From Mactra quadrangularis (Eukaryota; Mollusca; Bivalvia; Venerida; Mactridae), in assembly GCA_025267735.1 (NCBI GenBank), contig CM046311.1, positions 21,722,020 to 21,786,019 of the forward strand: a stretch of DNA of 64,000 bases, written 5' to 3'. Below are positions 21,854 to 34,180 of the stretch, one piece after another. The position numbers and the translations under genes are program-made. Under the pieces are notes generated by a model that searched no databases, had not been told where the DNA came from, and saw nothing but the letters and a program-made list of their open reading frames with translations. Each line of letters opens with the position of its first letter. Positions within the stretch are counted from its first letter, which is position 1.

Positions 21854-23181
21854 ATGGCAAATCGTGATCCAGCCATAAAAGAATTCTATGATATTCTAAA
21901 ACAATGTGAAGCTAAGGGCGTCGATGAAGATATAAGAAAGAAGTTAAAAGATGCCATTACTTTAGCTGAGGTAAAATTCAGCATTTTATTTCACTTTTAG
22001 GGGGAATTTGGGCAGTGCCCCTTTTTGAAATTAGCAACTGAGGTGAAGTTATGAGAAACACTTTCGATTTTATTCATTATGTAGAAATATCTGTAGTATT
22101 GTTTCAACATCTCTTCCCATGTCTTTAGCACAATTATTTATCATAAGTAGTATAGTTTTAAACATACACACACAAATCTAACGTCAACCGAGGTAGTTAA
22201 CATGTGAAATGATCCTTGTTATTGAGTACATTATTGTTATCTTTCAATGATTATTGTCTCACTATCGACAACTAGATTGAGCATAACATAATCGTAGTAA
22301 ATTGTAGAAACAAAGATTATTTATCGAGCATAGATTCATTATCAAAGGGAGGTTACTTTTACAATAATCTAAAATGAGTTAGTTCCCTTTAGTGTTTGCT
22401 TGTCAATTAGCATTCGGTAGCACTCCTCGATAGTTCACTAGGAATAGCCCATAGCTATTCATTCAATGAATGATTGAGGTGTTACAAATTGTTAATAAGA
22501 ACATTTTCATACTAAGTTAATCTCCTTGGTGTGAAGTCATATAAAGTTACAAATATTTGTAACTTTATATGACTTCAAATAATATAATGTATACATGTGC
22601 TCAAATAAGCACTCCTGTTTGTTTTGTTTTGTTTTGTTTTGTTTTACACACCGCTGTTGCAACACTCAGAAAGTTTACCCTACCATCTCTCTTAGATTCA
22701 ATGTGCAGTATTTGACTCTTATTTTATGAAAACAACTCTCTGTTTCTTTCTGTGTATAAGTTAGGCTTACAACTTATAACCCTCAAACAGTAAGAGGTTA
22801 CAATAATTTACAGTCTGAGATGATAACCACTCTTCAACATAGTAAAGTTAAACATTATTTTGCATAATGAGCCATTCAACATAATTTAATTTCTCTTATT
22901 TTAGGCCAGGGATGCATACTGTGCTAGTATGAGTTCAGAACCAAGTGATGTCTTGAAAACCATTCAAAAAGAAACAATGGAATACCCTTTTGAACAAGCA
23001 TTTATTGACGGTAAAACAAAATGGAAATGTAATCCACGAATGATGTCTGGAGCTTTTGAAGGTTTAACATTTCTTCATAAATTTCTGTAAAATTTTGCCT
23101 TCACATCTTTTTGTATCAGTGTTTTATATAGTGTAATGTTATCCTACGTGTTTCTTGCATATTGTAGCATAATCAGTTAAT

Positions 23182-23240
<59 letters not shown>

Positions 23241-26200
23241 CAGTCTTTCACGCTACAACGCCTTAACCATGTATGTATAACAGTCTTACACCATGGTTCA
23301 AACGCATAAATCAATCGATGGACAGGTTTTTAGTTAATTCCAATGCCAAGCATACATGTTAAATGCAAAGATTAGTAAGATAACCAAAGGTATTTACAAT
23401 CTGCGACTAAATAGTTTACCTGACTGTCAATCAGAGTCTCAACCAAATCTGGACCCAAAACTGAGGGACAAAGCAACGCATAATTTCAGATTGTTTAGTA
23501 AACATTGCCTGCACTACATGATCAGTTCAGTCTACCTATTGATCATTTTTTTGCGTCTGACTCTCTATTTGAATATGTCATAATTCCAAGTGTCGTAGCT
23601 CAATCTATATTAATATGAGAACTCTAGCATGGACACACCAAATAAGCAACCAGGTTGTATCATATACTAAATAAAGAATTACATTGCAAAACATAACACT
23701 ATAGTGGTAAATTGGTTGGTGCGTAAGTTGATACACAAACCAGCAGAAAAATATTTGTTATTTACTTTGAATCTTAAACAGCTGGTAAAGATCATTGACC
23801 TTGTGAAGATGAGAGATTTTTTAATAATTTCATGAAGTATTCGTTCTCACTTTTTTACAATAACATAGTCATATTCGCAAGGTTAAGTTCTCAACTGATA
23901 TTAGTATGATAGTATGCCTGTCAATATGTGTGTGGTGTACTACTTTCAAAAGTTTTGTAAGAAATAATTCAGTTTATATAAATGTAGCAACATCAATATG
24001 ATTTTTTTGTCTAAACTCAAAATTGCAGATTTAAGAGTAAGGTGTTTTAAAGTATCTTACCTTTGGTTTTTGTACCTTTTCCTCAGTTAAATTTCGTTTT
24101 GCCCTGACCGTAAACACTAAAAATGGTTTTCTGGATGAACCTTTTTATTTATACAATTAGATGTGTACAAAAAATTATTCTATTGTCTTTTTACTTATTT
24201 TATCATTATATTGAAGTGTGTTCCCTGCTATAATATTTTCAGGTATGTTTCTACAAACATTAGTCAGTATGTCAAATGCTAAAAGAGTTTTGGAGATAGG
24301 AATGTTTACAGGCTATGCTGCCATGGCTTGTGCTGAAGCCATTCCTGAAGATGGCGCTGTTGTCACATGTGAGTTTGATCCATTCCTTGCAAAAATTGCC
24401 AACGAATTTTTTGCCAAGTCACCACATGGAAAGAAAATAACAATCAAAGTTGGTAAGTTAGTTGCTAAATCCTGTATAATTAGATTTTTTGTTAATATAT
24501 TCGCAGTCTGCAGATTTGTTCATGGTAATCATTTAAATTTGAACTACGTAACTATTATAATGAAACTAGAGCAAATACAGATCTATCTACCAGTACTTTT
24601 TCTAACAACCACTTTGCAAATCAAATCTGAATTAAATCTGAATTTCATAGACAGTATTTTAGTGCTGGCTGGTTTGAATTTCATAAAGCTGCTCTTTGCT
24701 CCAATAGCTATGGCTATCCTATATCGAGGAAATCTACATTACACGTTTCTTTGAAAATACGGCATATCAATACCAAAGGTCATATCAAGCCAAATGCAAT
24801 GCAAGGTAACTTAAAAAATAATAATATAACTAGTTTATGAATAAAAACATACAGGGATAAATATAAAAATTACCTGAATTATATTATTTGGCTACATAAC
24901 TGTTTTCGGTCATGGATAGATCCGTACTTAAGACACTTCTACTGCATCACGACTTCAGCTACACAGTATCTTAACTAGGCATTATCTTAATTATTTGATA
25001 TTTGAACATAATTTTGAAAATTTACTCAATTATTCTTAGCTTTTCATGCTCTAATAAGTTTGGTAAATTTATGCATTTAGGTCCAGCTCAGGATACCTTA
25101 CTAAAATTAGTTGAAGAGAAAGCGGAATTTGACTTGGTGTTCATAGATGCTAATAAAGATGGCTACATTGAATATTTCAAGGTATTATATCTATATATTA
25201 GCTTTTTGAATTTCAGAGTTCTCTGTAACTTAGAAATGTAGTTGTTAACCATTTTTTTCATGATCTTATTGTACTGCACCTGTGCCATTATTGCTCAAAA
25301 TTAATTATTTTAATCACGATGATACGTGTAGTTTTGATATTTCTCTTTGATTAATGGAATGGTGCATTTCTTGTTGGGATCAAAAGTTTGCCGTGTTGTG
25401 GCAAAATCTCTCCATACATTATAATTAATTTTGTTTGTTGCAATAAATGTATGTGAAGAAGACTATGTTTTGTGTAGGCAGAATAACTTTAAATTTGGAT
25501 ACAGGTGTATTGTTGCAAGTGAACATGCAAACTGTAAGAATCATGCAACTATCTAGAACAGTTTTTAGAGAGATTACTTTTTACCATTTCTTGTTCGGAT
25601 AAAATATTTGCGCCTCTTGTTGCATGATAATTGTATCTATTTGTTGCAATGAAAGGAAGTGAAGTGGACAACAGTTAATTTAGTAATTCCCTTTCATGGG
25701 ATAAAATGCAGTGTATTTAATCTGCGGAATCAGTAAGCATATTGTGCTCCAATAAGCGTTGCACTGAATGTTGTATCATCATTTTTAGCTTCGTGCTATT
25801 ATTACTCTTAGGTAATTGTCTTCATCAATATTGCTCTAAGTTAAATTTTTCAATCATTATTGCCCTTCCATTGTTGTTTCCATCAATATTGCTTTAAGTT
25901 TATTGTACTGCATCATAATTGATTTCGTAAGTTCTTTGCTACAATAAAATTAAATATACTTTTCAATACATGTATTCGTTATTTTAGACAGTGATGGATA
26001 AGGGTTTGTTATCAAAACGAGGTACCATTGTATTAGACAATGCATTAATGGGTGGACAAGCTTATGTTAAAGATTCAACTAGTCAGAATGGTATAGCTAT
26101 CAGAGAGTGTAATGAATATTTACAATCTAGAAATGATGTTGTCCAAGTAAGATTATTATACATGTAATTTTCTCTTTGTATTGATTTAACAGGAATCATG

Positions 26201-27217
26201 ACATTGTGCTGGCTTAAATGCTTATGATTGTTTCTATTTAAAGTTGATGTAAAAGTGCGGTTTAAAGTCTGCTCTCACATACATGTTCAGCTGCCTTTAC
26301 AATTTTGTACGATAAACACCAATCATTGAAATTACGTTGAGAAAGGTAATCACTCACAGTACACATTTATATACCGGATGGAGTAGAACTATTGTAGGTA
26401 AATTTCTTGCACAAGGAAACAAGCATTGCCCCCCTAGTGGTGTTCGAACACAGGACCTCTCGATCCCTAAACACATACTATCATTGGATCACGGCTTCTA
26501 TTTTTTTTCATCATACTATCCATGTTAAATTTCTGACAATGACAGTTCTAACTGATAAAAAGTATTTAGTTTAATTAAAAAAATTGGAACTGATCAAAAT
26601 GTATTGAAAACATAATGGAAAAGAACATATGAAAAATATATTATGTTCATTAACTAAACAAGCAAGCTGGGCTTACTGTTGAGCTACCAACCTAAAACGG
26701 ATAAAAACTATTTTTCCTCAATCATTTATACTCTGTACTATAGAAACCAGCACTGTATTTGATATGTGATCACACAGCTAGTGTTGTTTAGTTTCTGTGG
26801 TTTGGGTTTGGTTTAGTTTACGCTCATTTTCGTGGCAGCAGCAGCGACGGCGGTAGCAGGGGCTTCCCCTGTTTGCTTGTCAACATCAGAGCACAAGAAC
26901 CGTAACTCTTTACTAATAATTTTGGAAATTTTGGAGTTACTGCCTTTGTTGCATTGTCGTGTCTTGTAGCTGGACATAAACCCATAGACTTCAATCAGAG
27001 ATTATAGTGATTTGAAGTCAGCATGTTCAACCACTCGACGATAGAGACAGCTTTCTTATTGTGTATATCTGCTTTCAAAATTATTTATATATATATATAT
27101 ACTTGATAACAATACTTATGATAACAATTAATATATGCTATGTTGTTTTTTAAGGTATTGGTTCCAATCAGAGATGGTGCCATGGTTGTACGACGTAAAG
27201 AAGATGTTTATTATTAG
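21854..27217 (+). CDS. Class I SAM-dependent O-methyltransferase (CCoAOMT/COMT-like), 268 aa, six exons
   Basis: Exons: 21854-21970, 22905-23061, 24243-24452, 25081-25181, 25988-26146 and 27155-27217. All introns are GT-AG and phases agree throughout. The protein starts MANRDPAIKEFYDIL without a signal peptide or membrane segment, so it is probably cytosolic. The SAM-binding motif I is VLEIGMFTGY (107-116), with an acidic residue after the second strand in CEFDP (134-138). FIDANKDGY (182-190) and LDNAL (211-215) match the divalent-metal loops of the CCoAOMT family (Methyltransf_3), giving D184, D212 and N213 as likely ligands. PIRDGAMVVRR near the C-terminus is the usual last strand. It is expected to methylate a catechol-type or other hydroxyl using SAM; the substrate is unknown. 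Its exons 4-6 seeded the downstream duplications. Confidence 0.93.
22618..22650 (+). repeat. (TTTTG)n microsatellite
   Basis: About six TTTTG units in intron 1 of the methyltransferase gene. Confidence 0.85.
23182..23238 (+). repeat. (ATT)n microsatellite
   Basis: Short AAT units switch to about 16 ATT units, in intron 2 of the methyltransferase gene. Confidence 0.9.
26380..26480 (-). mobile_element. Old tRNA-derived SINE fragment in methyltransferase intron 5
   Basis: The segment TGGTGTTCGAACACAGGACC carries a B-box-like core in inverse orientation. It is preserved in unit 2 at about 37750-37850 (GGTGTTCGAACCCGGGAC), so it predates the duplication. The A box is too decayed to identify. Confidence 0.4.
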
Positions 27218-27540
27218 AGAATTTGACACCTGATGATATTTATACTTTACCTTTGTAAAAATACCCGTAGTTACATGCGTCACTGTGTTTTGATAAAACT
27301 TACAATGCAGCTGTGCTCTGTGTGCATTCTTATGTTTTCTTTTATAATATGCAGCTGTTAAAAAAAGTAATGCGGATCATATACTTTAGGGGGGGGGGGG
27401 GTACAGTCGCATATGATTTTATATTTTGTCGAATTTAAATGCAACATATATTTACAATGTTTCATGATACTATTAAGTAGATATTGTGGTATAGTCACTA
27501 TAGTCACTAACCTGCTGTTCAATGGGTTTGTTTTGTTTGG

Positions 27541-27745
27541 TTTAATGCCCCAGCAACACATTGTTAAGGTTATATCACGGCGGTCAGCCCATCTACTACC
27601 AGTTCCTGTAAACGCTAAATCTCTGGATTTAGCTGTTAACCAACTACTAGGCGCATACTTCCGTCAGTGACTGACTACTGCTGTACATGCTATAGAATCA
27701 GTGGTATAAGGGAGAATGGTCTTAGAAATTATTTCTTGACTAATA
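27541..27745 (-). mobile_element. SINE family A body lacking its tRNA head (unit 1)
   Basis: The body (GGTTTAATGCCCCAGCAACA, GCTAAATCTCTGGATTTAGC, CTACTAGGCGCATACTTCC) is present but the tRNA head is missing. The matching place in unit 2 (38872-39055) keeps the head and lacks the distal body. A run of 11 to 12 G lies upstream at about 27390-27401. Confidence 0.7.
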
Positions 27746-28093
27746 ATGTTTCTCATGTCCATTTGCTTATGCTTAATTCGCATTGTCTTACTGATATACT
27801 GTAAACTTTATTATTCAAATTGCATCGCTTATTTCTATACATGTGTTACACTGTGACAGAACTACTGTTCGTGTGTAACAGGTTAACCATCTTTTGACTA
27901 GTGATACCAATTATGTATTATTGAGAAATCACAGCTAAACACCTGAAACAATTGCATAAAATTATGATACCAAGTTTAAATACTATGTGAAATTGTATAA
28001 TATTGTATTCAGCGCATTAAAAGTCATGTGAAACCAAAATCGTCATATTTCTTCTTTTTTAATTTCTAAATCCGACATAATATAGTTAGATTT

Positions 28094-28225
28094 TCTTAAT
28101 TGTCAAAGCATGAATTATTTCACGGTGATTTTGATTCTTTGACTTACATTCGTGATATTGTGGCAGTGTGTTATCAGTCACCGCGGAATTATTCGAACTT
28201 CGACACTTGCGAAAAAATGAACTAT
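28094..28225. mobile_element. Foldback MITE (unit 1 copy), relative of 8062-8305
   Basis: TTTTCTTAATTGTCAAAGCA and TTATTTCACGGTGA at the left are mirrored by TCACCGCGGAATTATTCGAA and GACACTTGCGAAAAAA at the right. The same sequence occurs in unit 2 at 39447-39577, so it predates the segmental duplication. Confidence 0.65.
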
Positions 28226-28478
28226 TCGCCATTGCAGGCCTGAAGACTCACAACGGTTTGACCTCTTTTTTATCCCTAGCAGTGTTAGGACTGTGTAAGA
28301 ACACAGGTAGCAGCATATATGTGAATATTGTATCCACAGTTAGTGCAACGCATTCTTGATCCCAGACTAGTGGTAATATCATCATTATCATATCCATGAT
28401 ATCCATGTACAACAGAAAGTTGGCTTATGCACACAGTGGGCAACAAAACATTCAGAATGGAATTAAGAGTACAAAATA

Positions 28479-28947
28479 GGCCGACTTGATTTGCCCGGGC
28501 AGCTTAAACCGGCGTACTCCGATTCAGAAACGGCTACCGGCGATTCGCGTTATTTGCTCCGAGATTGAGCCGCTCGGGTCAACAACCGGCGCACGCCGAA
28601 TGCGCCGGTTTGGTTAGAGCGGCTAGCGGCGAGCGTGTGACAAATATGGCTATAAATAGATACAGGAGAAACCATTATTATAAAAATTTACTACGATTAT
28701 GGACAAAATAATAATTGATGTGCTCAATAAACCTCTCTTACGCGTCATTTGTGTAAGAGTTATATAACAAGTACACATTTTACTCGCCAGACACGAATTA
28801 AAAATTTTAACTACTGATATGGGTTTATTTACATACACTGCTTGAGATGCGACCGTCTGCAACAGTAATTAGTGAACCGGATCGCTTGATTCATATGTCA
28901 CACCGGGGCGAGCCGTTCGTAACCCGCCCGGGCAAATCAAGTCGGCC
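28479..28947. mobile_element. 469-bp MITE with perfect 22-bp inverted repeats, only in unit 1
   Basis: The ends read GGCCGACTTGATTTGCCCGG and GC inward from both sides, a perfect 22-bp match. Unit 2 has an uninterrupted GTACACAATATGATTCAG at 39821-39838, while unit 1 reads GTACAAAATA before and CAATATGATTCAG after the element. That gives an empty-site comparison and suggests a 4-5 bp target duplication. The interior is GC-rich near the left end and has no transposase. Confidence 0.85.
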
Positions 28948-29299
28948 CAATATGATTCAGAAAATAAACACAAGTATTAATGCTTATAGATACTTTATTT
29001 CAGGATTTTAGGGTTACATAATATTCATATTTACATAAAATATCAGAATAGTAATCATGTTGACAGTCAATGATATATAAATAAAACTTATACATGTATC
29101 TTATATACGAAAATTTATAAATGTCCAATATTTAACACTAAACATTATAAATAAGATTTGATAGATATAGTAAGGTAAAACAATAGAGAACATTGATGTC
29201 TAAAATGATTTATCAACATTGTAAAGGTTTTGTCTAATGCTTTGAATAACTAAACGGATTGAAAAATATCAATGTATACTTATTGAAACTAACTCGCCC

Positions 29300-29420
29300 G
29301 CGTCAAGTCAATCTCCGTAAACAGATATCCTGTAGAGTGTTGTCGCACAGGAATTCAAAGATCTCAATGGAGGGTCACGTCGAGATGACCTTTATGTCCA
29401 CCAATCAATGCGTAGCTTTC
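29300..29420 (-). repeat. About 120-bp element with conserved hairpin (unit 1)
   Basis: Inverse of the block at 13161-13280. It lies between the convergent methyltransferase and FREP1 genes, about 390 bp beyond the FREP1 stop. The hairpin loses a base pair here (GAATTCCTGTG). Confidence 0.65.
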
Positions 29421-29808
29421 ATCAAGAAGAAACACTATTAATAACATTTTGGTTTCGTAATTACTATCTTTAGACCAAGCTTGGCGAGCTAATTTAACAG
29501 CGATATTATTCACAGCCTGCGATTGGACGGCTCATTTAAAATTGCGTGACGTAGACGATGTAAACAAGTTACTAATCATAAAAAATTCGTCATGAATATA
29601 CTGAGAAAAGGTCACATGAACGTTATCCTCCTTTGAAAACGGCCAAATCTAACTTAGCGAGTAGGCGAGCGAAAAATTTTAGATCGAGTTTCAATCAGAT
29701 TGGCGTCACGTAATCAAACATTTTGTTGAATATAGAGTTCCATTTTAATTTGTCCACCCACTTTTTGTTCGTTAACCCTAACTTCGTGACTTAATGTTGA
29801 TATACATT

Positions 29809-31035
29809 TTATCTTCGTCTAAGTTTCATTTCGGTAAACATTAATGATTCATGGTATCCATGCCAACCGTACCAATTGATTCCATCTGCATAAGAATCAT
29901 GCTTACCATTATGATAAAGACCATTTAGATTTACATAATGACAGTTGGCATACCACCACCCTCCTTTGAAGCTCTTGGAACACGTTGATGATGGACCGAC
30001 ATCAAAGGTTGAAAATTGATGGTTGTGATGTAAAGGAGTCAAACTATCCTCTACGTCGCCAGAGAAGAACTGCACAGATAGAACAAAACCTCCTGACCTG
30101 GGACCAACATCAAATAAACCGTACTTTGCATATTTCGATTCGTTTTTGAAATCTTTCAGTTCAATGCGCAATTCACATGGTTCATTTGAAGAAATGCGAT
30201 GAATAAATTCGTTTCCAAGCCAAAATTCTTGAGATAAATTTCCAAAGCCGAAAGTGTAATCGATCCAATTTCTAAAGAAATTTTCTGATCCGTCAGAACG
30301 TCTTTGGAAAACTATCCAACCACCCCCGTCTGTTTCCATATCACAGAAGACATCGATTGGGCGCCATATTGATTCTGGATGTATCGTATATATACCACTT
30401 GAGGTATAACCTAATCGCAGCCATTCAGCACAGTCAGAAACACGAGGTTTCACTTCTTTAGTAGCACCACCTTTATCATGTTTGCAAACATTTTCAACAT
30501 TTTCAGACATTTTTTCAATAATTTCAGTAACTTCTCTGACATTTTCCGCAATTACATTTGCATTATTTTGTAAGTTATTTAACAGCTTTCTTTGAAATGT
30601 CTCCAAACATTCTGTTATGTTATCAAAACCACCAGCAATCATGTCCCAATTATTCTTCTTTGAAAGTTGTAACGATTCCACATTAAGTTGAAGGCTACGA
30701 CGAATTCGTTTTTCCTTTGATAGTCCATTCCAAAAGAGTTTAAATTGATTCAACACATTTTTTTGTAGATTTTCAATTTCCGCTTCAATTTTCTGAAAAT
30801 CCATGTTTGACAATTCAGTCGCTTCAGCGTGAACCGCATTGTAAATTTGATCAAGATCTTCCTTCTTGACAAATTCTTTCGATTCTTGATAGAACTCTTG
30901 CCTTATTAATGCGATATCATCATTAAATCTGGATTCAAGACTTTGTAACCTTTCTCGAAAAATATCCAATTCTGAATGTCCATTTGGAAGGACAGCATAA
31001 CCAAGAAAACTTAATATTAATATTCCGTTCTGCAT
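29809..31035 (-). CDS. Secreted coiled-coil fibrinogen-related protein, FREP copy 1 (408 aa)
   Basis: The ATG at 31035 gives MQNGILILSFLGYAVLPNG, a signal peptide; the open frame extends nine codons upstream but from a non-ATG codon. Residues 21-195 are heptad-rich helix, with N139-I-T as an N-glycosylation site and RIRR/S at 110-114 fitting a furin cleavage pattern. The fibrinogen-related domain spans 201-408: DCAEW, VFCDMETDGGGWIVFQRR, GGWWYANCH and DGINW are hallmarks. Cysteines 202/231 and 352/365 should form the two standard bonds, while C287 is extra. The usual acidic calcium loop is degenerate (FSTFDVGPSSTC). The gene is intronless, as are its copies. The family acts in ligand recognition, often of acetylated sugars on microbes; the ligand here is unknown. 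Copy 1 has the most divergent N-terminus. Confidence 0.95.
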   Translation of the reverse strand: MQNGILILSFLGYAVLPNGHSELDIFRERLQSLESRFNDDIALIRQEFYQESKEFVKKEDLDQIYNAVHAEATELSNMDFQKIEAEIENLQKNVLNQFKLFWNGLSKEKRIRRSLQLNVESLQLSKKNNWDMIAGGFDNITECLETFQRKLLNNLQNNANVIAENVREVTEIIEKMSENVENVCKHDKGGATKEVKPRVSDCAEWLRLGYTSSGIYTIHPESIWRPIDVFCDMETDGGGWIVFQRRSDGSENFFRNWIDYTFGFGNLSQEFWLGNEFIHRISSNEPCELRIELKDFKNESKYAKYGLFDVGPRSGGFVLSVQFFSGDVEDSLTPLHHNHQFSTFDVGPSSTCSKSFKGGWWYANCHYVNLNGLYHNGKHDSYADGINWYGWHGYHESLMFTEMKLRRR

Positions 31036-32569
31036 GATGGTTTTTTTGTATAAAGTTCTCAAGTTAGCACTTAGAATATTACTGAAGTAGCTACACTAGT
31101 TGATATTATGTTAATTTCGTAACGCAAGAAGATCTGTTTGGGAAGCAAGTGGTCTAACATCCCCATTTCAGCTGAGAATGTTTAAATCACAGTTACACCA
31201 TGCATTTGCAAAATTCACAAGAGTAAAAAATCCACAACTTTTAGAAGAGAATCACTATCTGCCCTTCACCAAGTACGAAAATTACAGTATAACTCATCCA
31301 ACATCCGGTAAGTAATGTAATTCATAAGTTGACGAAGTTTAGTTTTTTAGCCCATCCTGTGATTACGGGATTTTCCCATCACAAACTTAATTGAAATATA
31401 CTGAAATTAATTAACAGTGAAATCTTTAGTTTTAGCCTTTCATGAACAGTTGTTGACTTTCAGCCGTGATAATACCTATGTAAATGTGTTGAGCACCACG
31501 GCGTTAATCCAACAAAAAAATGGCGATAGAGGTTCTTGTTAAATGGACGTCTTTGTTTATATTGCCATTATCACACATTACGGATGGTCATCCTAGAATA
31601 CTAACGTAATTATTCTAGCAATCGATGTTCTTAAACTTATTTCCGTGTTTTTCAGTGATTCTAGTTTCATTTCTTTATTACGTGTTTTTGGGACACGGGA
31701 TAGAACTCTACATCTAGCCCCATATTTAACACAGTTCGTAAGAGTTTCATACGTATCCACTCTGTATTATCATTCGTGAATAAATAATCGCTGTACTTGC
31801 TTTCAATCAACTGTACATGCATTATATTAGTAACTTTACGAGATTAAATAATGCAGTGAAGTTTTCATTTAACACACAAAAGTTTCAAGTCAATGTTTGA
31901 TTTCATTTCAAGTTTTTAAGATACTAACCTTTAATATTATATCATTACCTCAAATTTAACTGATATTGCATTGAATAGGCCTACTGTACAATCTGTTAAA
32001 GAAAAGTAATTCAATGAAATCAATGATATTTTTTGGTCAACAATCGACATAATCAAAACTACCGACAAAAATAAATTAAAGTACTGAATCCATCTACAGA
32101 ACAAATTCTCTGCACAATAACATCTTTTGATATTTCCCTTATGAGTATAATTTTAAAAGTGACAATCAATACAACAAATATAAGATTTTACGACCCAATT
32201 CATTAAATGATTAAACGGAAATCGATATCCTAGATATTTAACCGCATAATAAAATACAATAAAGCTGTGAGGTTTTGGTTCGAAAACGCGCATACACTCC
32301 TTGTTTTTATATACTATAAGTTGTCTTCGTGTATATATTTGTATATAAGACATATCTAATGACATTATATTTGTTATTTGATAACCATGTTATAGTGATT
32401 TCATGCGACAAGTAAACAAGACACCAAATTAAGTCATTAGATACTTTATAATAACAATGGAGATATGCATTCCATTGTAAATATTTTATGTTTAAAAGAT
32501 AGATATAAAAAAGATACTAAATTTGTACATGAACACGTAGAAAATAGATGTTATTGATACTAGTTTAGT
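31036..32569. other. FREP1 5' flank and intergenic sequence
   Basis: The first 280 bp upstream of FREP1 are shared in outline with the other FREP copies (GCAAGTGGTCTAACATCCCC, TTCACAAGAGTAAAAAATCC, ACATCCGGTAAGTAAT). In place of the TATATAAA of copies 3 and 4 there is GTTGATATTA. A plus-oriented 3' fragment of SINE family A is at about 31435-31520. From 31520 to 32569 I see no gene. Confidence 0.5.
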
Positions 32570-33364
32570 CACAGGAGCTTGACATTCTGTGTCGTAGTTT
32601 GAAAAACTGTCCTTTGGATAATAGTTTTTATTTGTTCGGAACTTCAGTCCTGACCAAATATATTTACTGTATTTCAGACCCTTGCCGATTTTGAAAATTT
32701 ACCGAATCCAGAAGTAGTCCATTTGTATATAAGTGTAGAGCAATTCAAAATGATCGTCTGCTATGACAGGCACAATAATTCCTGAAAAACCATTGTTAAC
32801 GAGTTCATGTCCTTAAAATAGCTTATAAATTATGCGTCTTAGTAGAGTTTATACATCTTATGTAATAGAATGGTATCAACTATTCAGTCACGACCTGTCG
32901 TTTGTGCCAGTTGTCAGAAAAAAATGTTACACCGTCTTATGTAATAGGATGGTTTTAAAAGAAATGTTTAAAAATCGTAGTTGATGACTTTGAACGATGC
33001 CTGGAAAGTGGACTTTATTTATTTCACATACAGATAACTTTTGAGCGGTAGTTATTGAATTGTTCTAAGAATGACCCCTTTGACTTGTAGTGATTGTGCG
33101 AAAAAAAATCGGAATTGTGATCGCCTGTGCGGTTTGACTGTTGTATTTATAGGTCGATTTTGTGAAGTGTTTGAACCGGAACAGTGCTGTTCTACCTATC
33201 AAACTTATATCACTGAACTGTTCTTTTTGTACAAACGTTATTGCAGCCGAAAATCGAATTTCACTTTTTAACCCCGTATAAACTTAGTGCCTTAAGCGCT
33301 TTGATTTTTATTATTAGAAGGAGAGAGCTTTTCAAACTATGACACAAATTGTCAAGCTCCTGTG
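32570..33364. mobile_element. 795-bp inverted-repeat element with CACAGGAGCTTGACA termini
   Basis: Both ends read CACAGGAGCTTGACA inward and continue with about 20 further matching bases (TGTGTC, TAGTTTGAAAA). The terminal motif is that of the 109-bp MITE at 8112-8220. The interior has a 66-codon frame (33071-33271) with several cysteines but no recognisable domain, so I do not call it a gene. Confidence 0.75.
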
Positions 33365-34180
33365 ATTTGATATACTTGTACATGTATTAATGTTTATATT
33401 AAAAATAGCATAGTTAACTGTCAATGGGTGTATCTTTATGATTAATAAAGAGTTAGCAGCAACAGCCGACACAGCAGAAACCGCAATGGGAGATTTGAAA
33501 TGTTTTAATATGATATTGACGTTCGTTTTTTTTAAAGTAAAATGTCAAAGGGAAATGATGAAACCTATAAATAAAAGAAATGAAACACAGTAACCCTGAC
33601 GATTAATTTACGCTAGACCATGAATTGATTTTAATATAATTTCTCAAATTAAGTCAAGATCAGACTTTATATTTTCTCAATTCAATCTTGAAATCATACA
33701 TCGACCAACTTTGTGATTCATTTATGAGCTTTTTGGTGGATATCACGGGAGTAGAGGTTGTACATTATGCACTGGAGTCTATGCCTGTTTAAATAAAACA
33801 GATTATCCAGAAACAAATGTGAATTAAGTTAGTAAAATTGAGAAACTAAAATCTGTTAACAATTTTATGTTTTCTGTCCGCCATCTTGGTTTACTAAACA
33901 GTACAGTGCTACATGATAGTGGTTCATGAAGAAAGGAATTGCTTTTGAAAACAAATCCTTCCAAAAAATAGTACGCAACAAATTCATGCCTAGGCAAAAT
34001 TGTTTTGAAACGTTTATTACCTGTTAATTTGACATGTGATGACTCATGTTTATTTTTACATTTATAAGAAAAATAGATAACAAAAACCGCCAATTAAATA
34101 TTGTTTTACTTCACCTCTAGTACTAGAGTTATCCCAGTAAACATGTACATCCTGTGTTACCTCCCTTTAAACAACAACTT
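33365..34180. other. Intergenic, left edge of duplication unit 2
   Basis: No gene is supported. Homology to the methyltransferase gene begins only just before 34202; the intron 3 sequence found upstream of copy 3 is absent here. Confidence 0.5.

Noticed and set aside
25002..25241. Short frames spanning methyltransferase exon 4 as a separate small gene
   Set aside because: The coding segment is bounded by GT-AG sites and joins exons 3 and 5 in frame; the extra codons are intron.
29259..29441. 60-codon frame duplicated at 40141-40323
   Set aside because: Both start from a non-ATG codon and owe similarity to the segmental duplication; the overlapping hairpin element explains the conserved part.
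31036..31062. Longer FREP N-termini reaching upstream of the MQN/MQK methionine
   Set aside because: The upstream codons begin with TTG and would place charged residues before the signal peptide; the ATG start is preferred in all copies.
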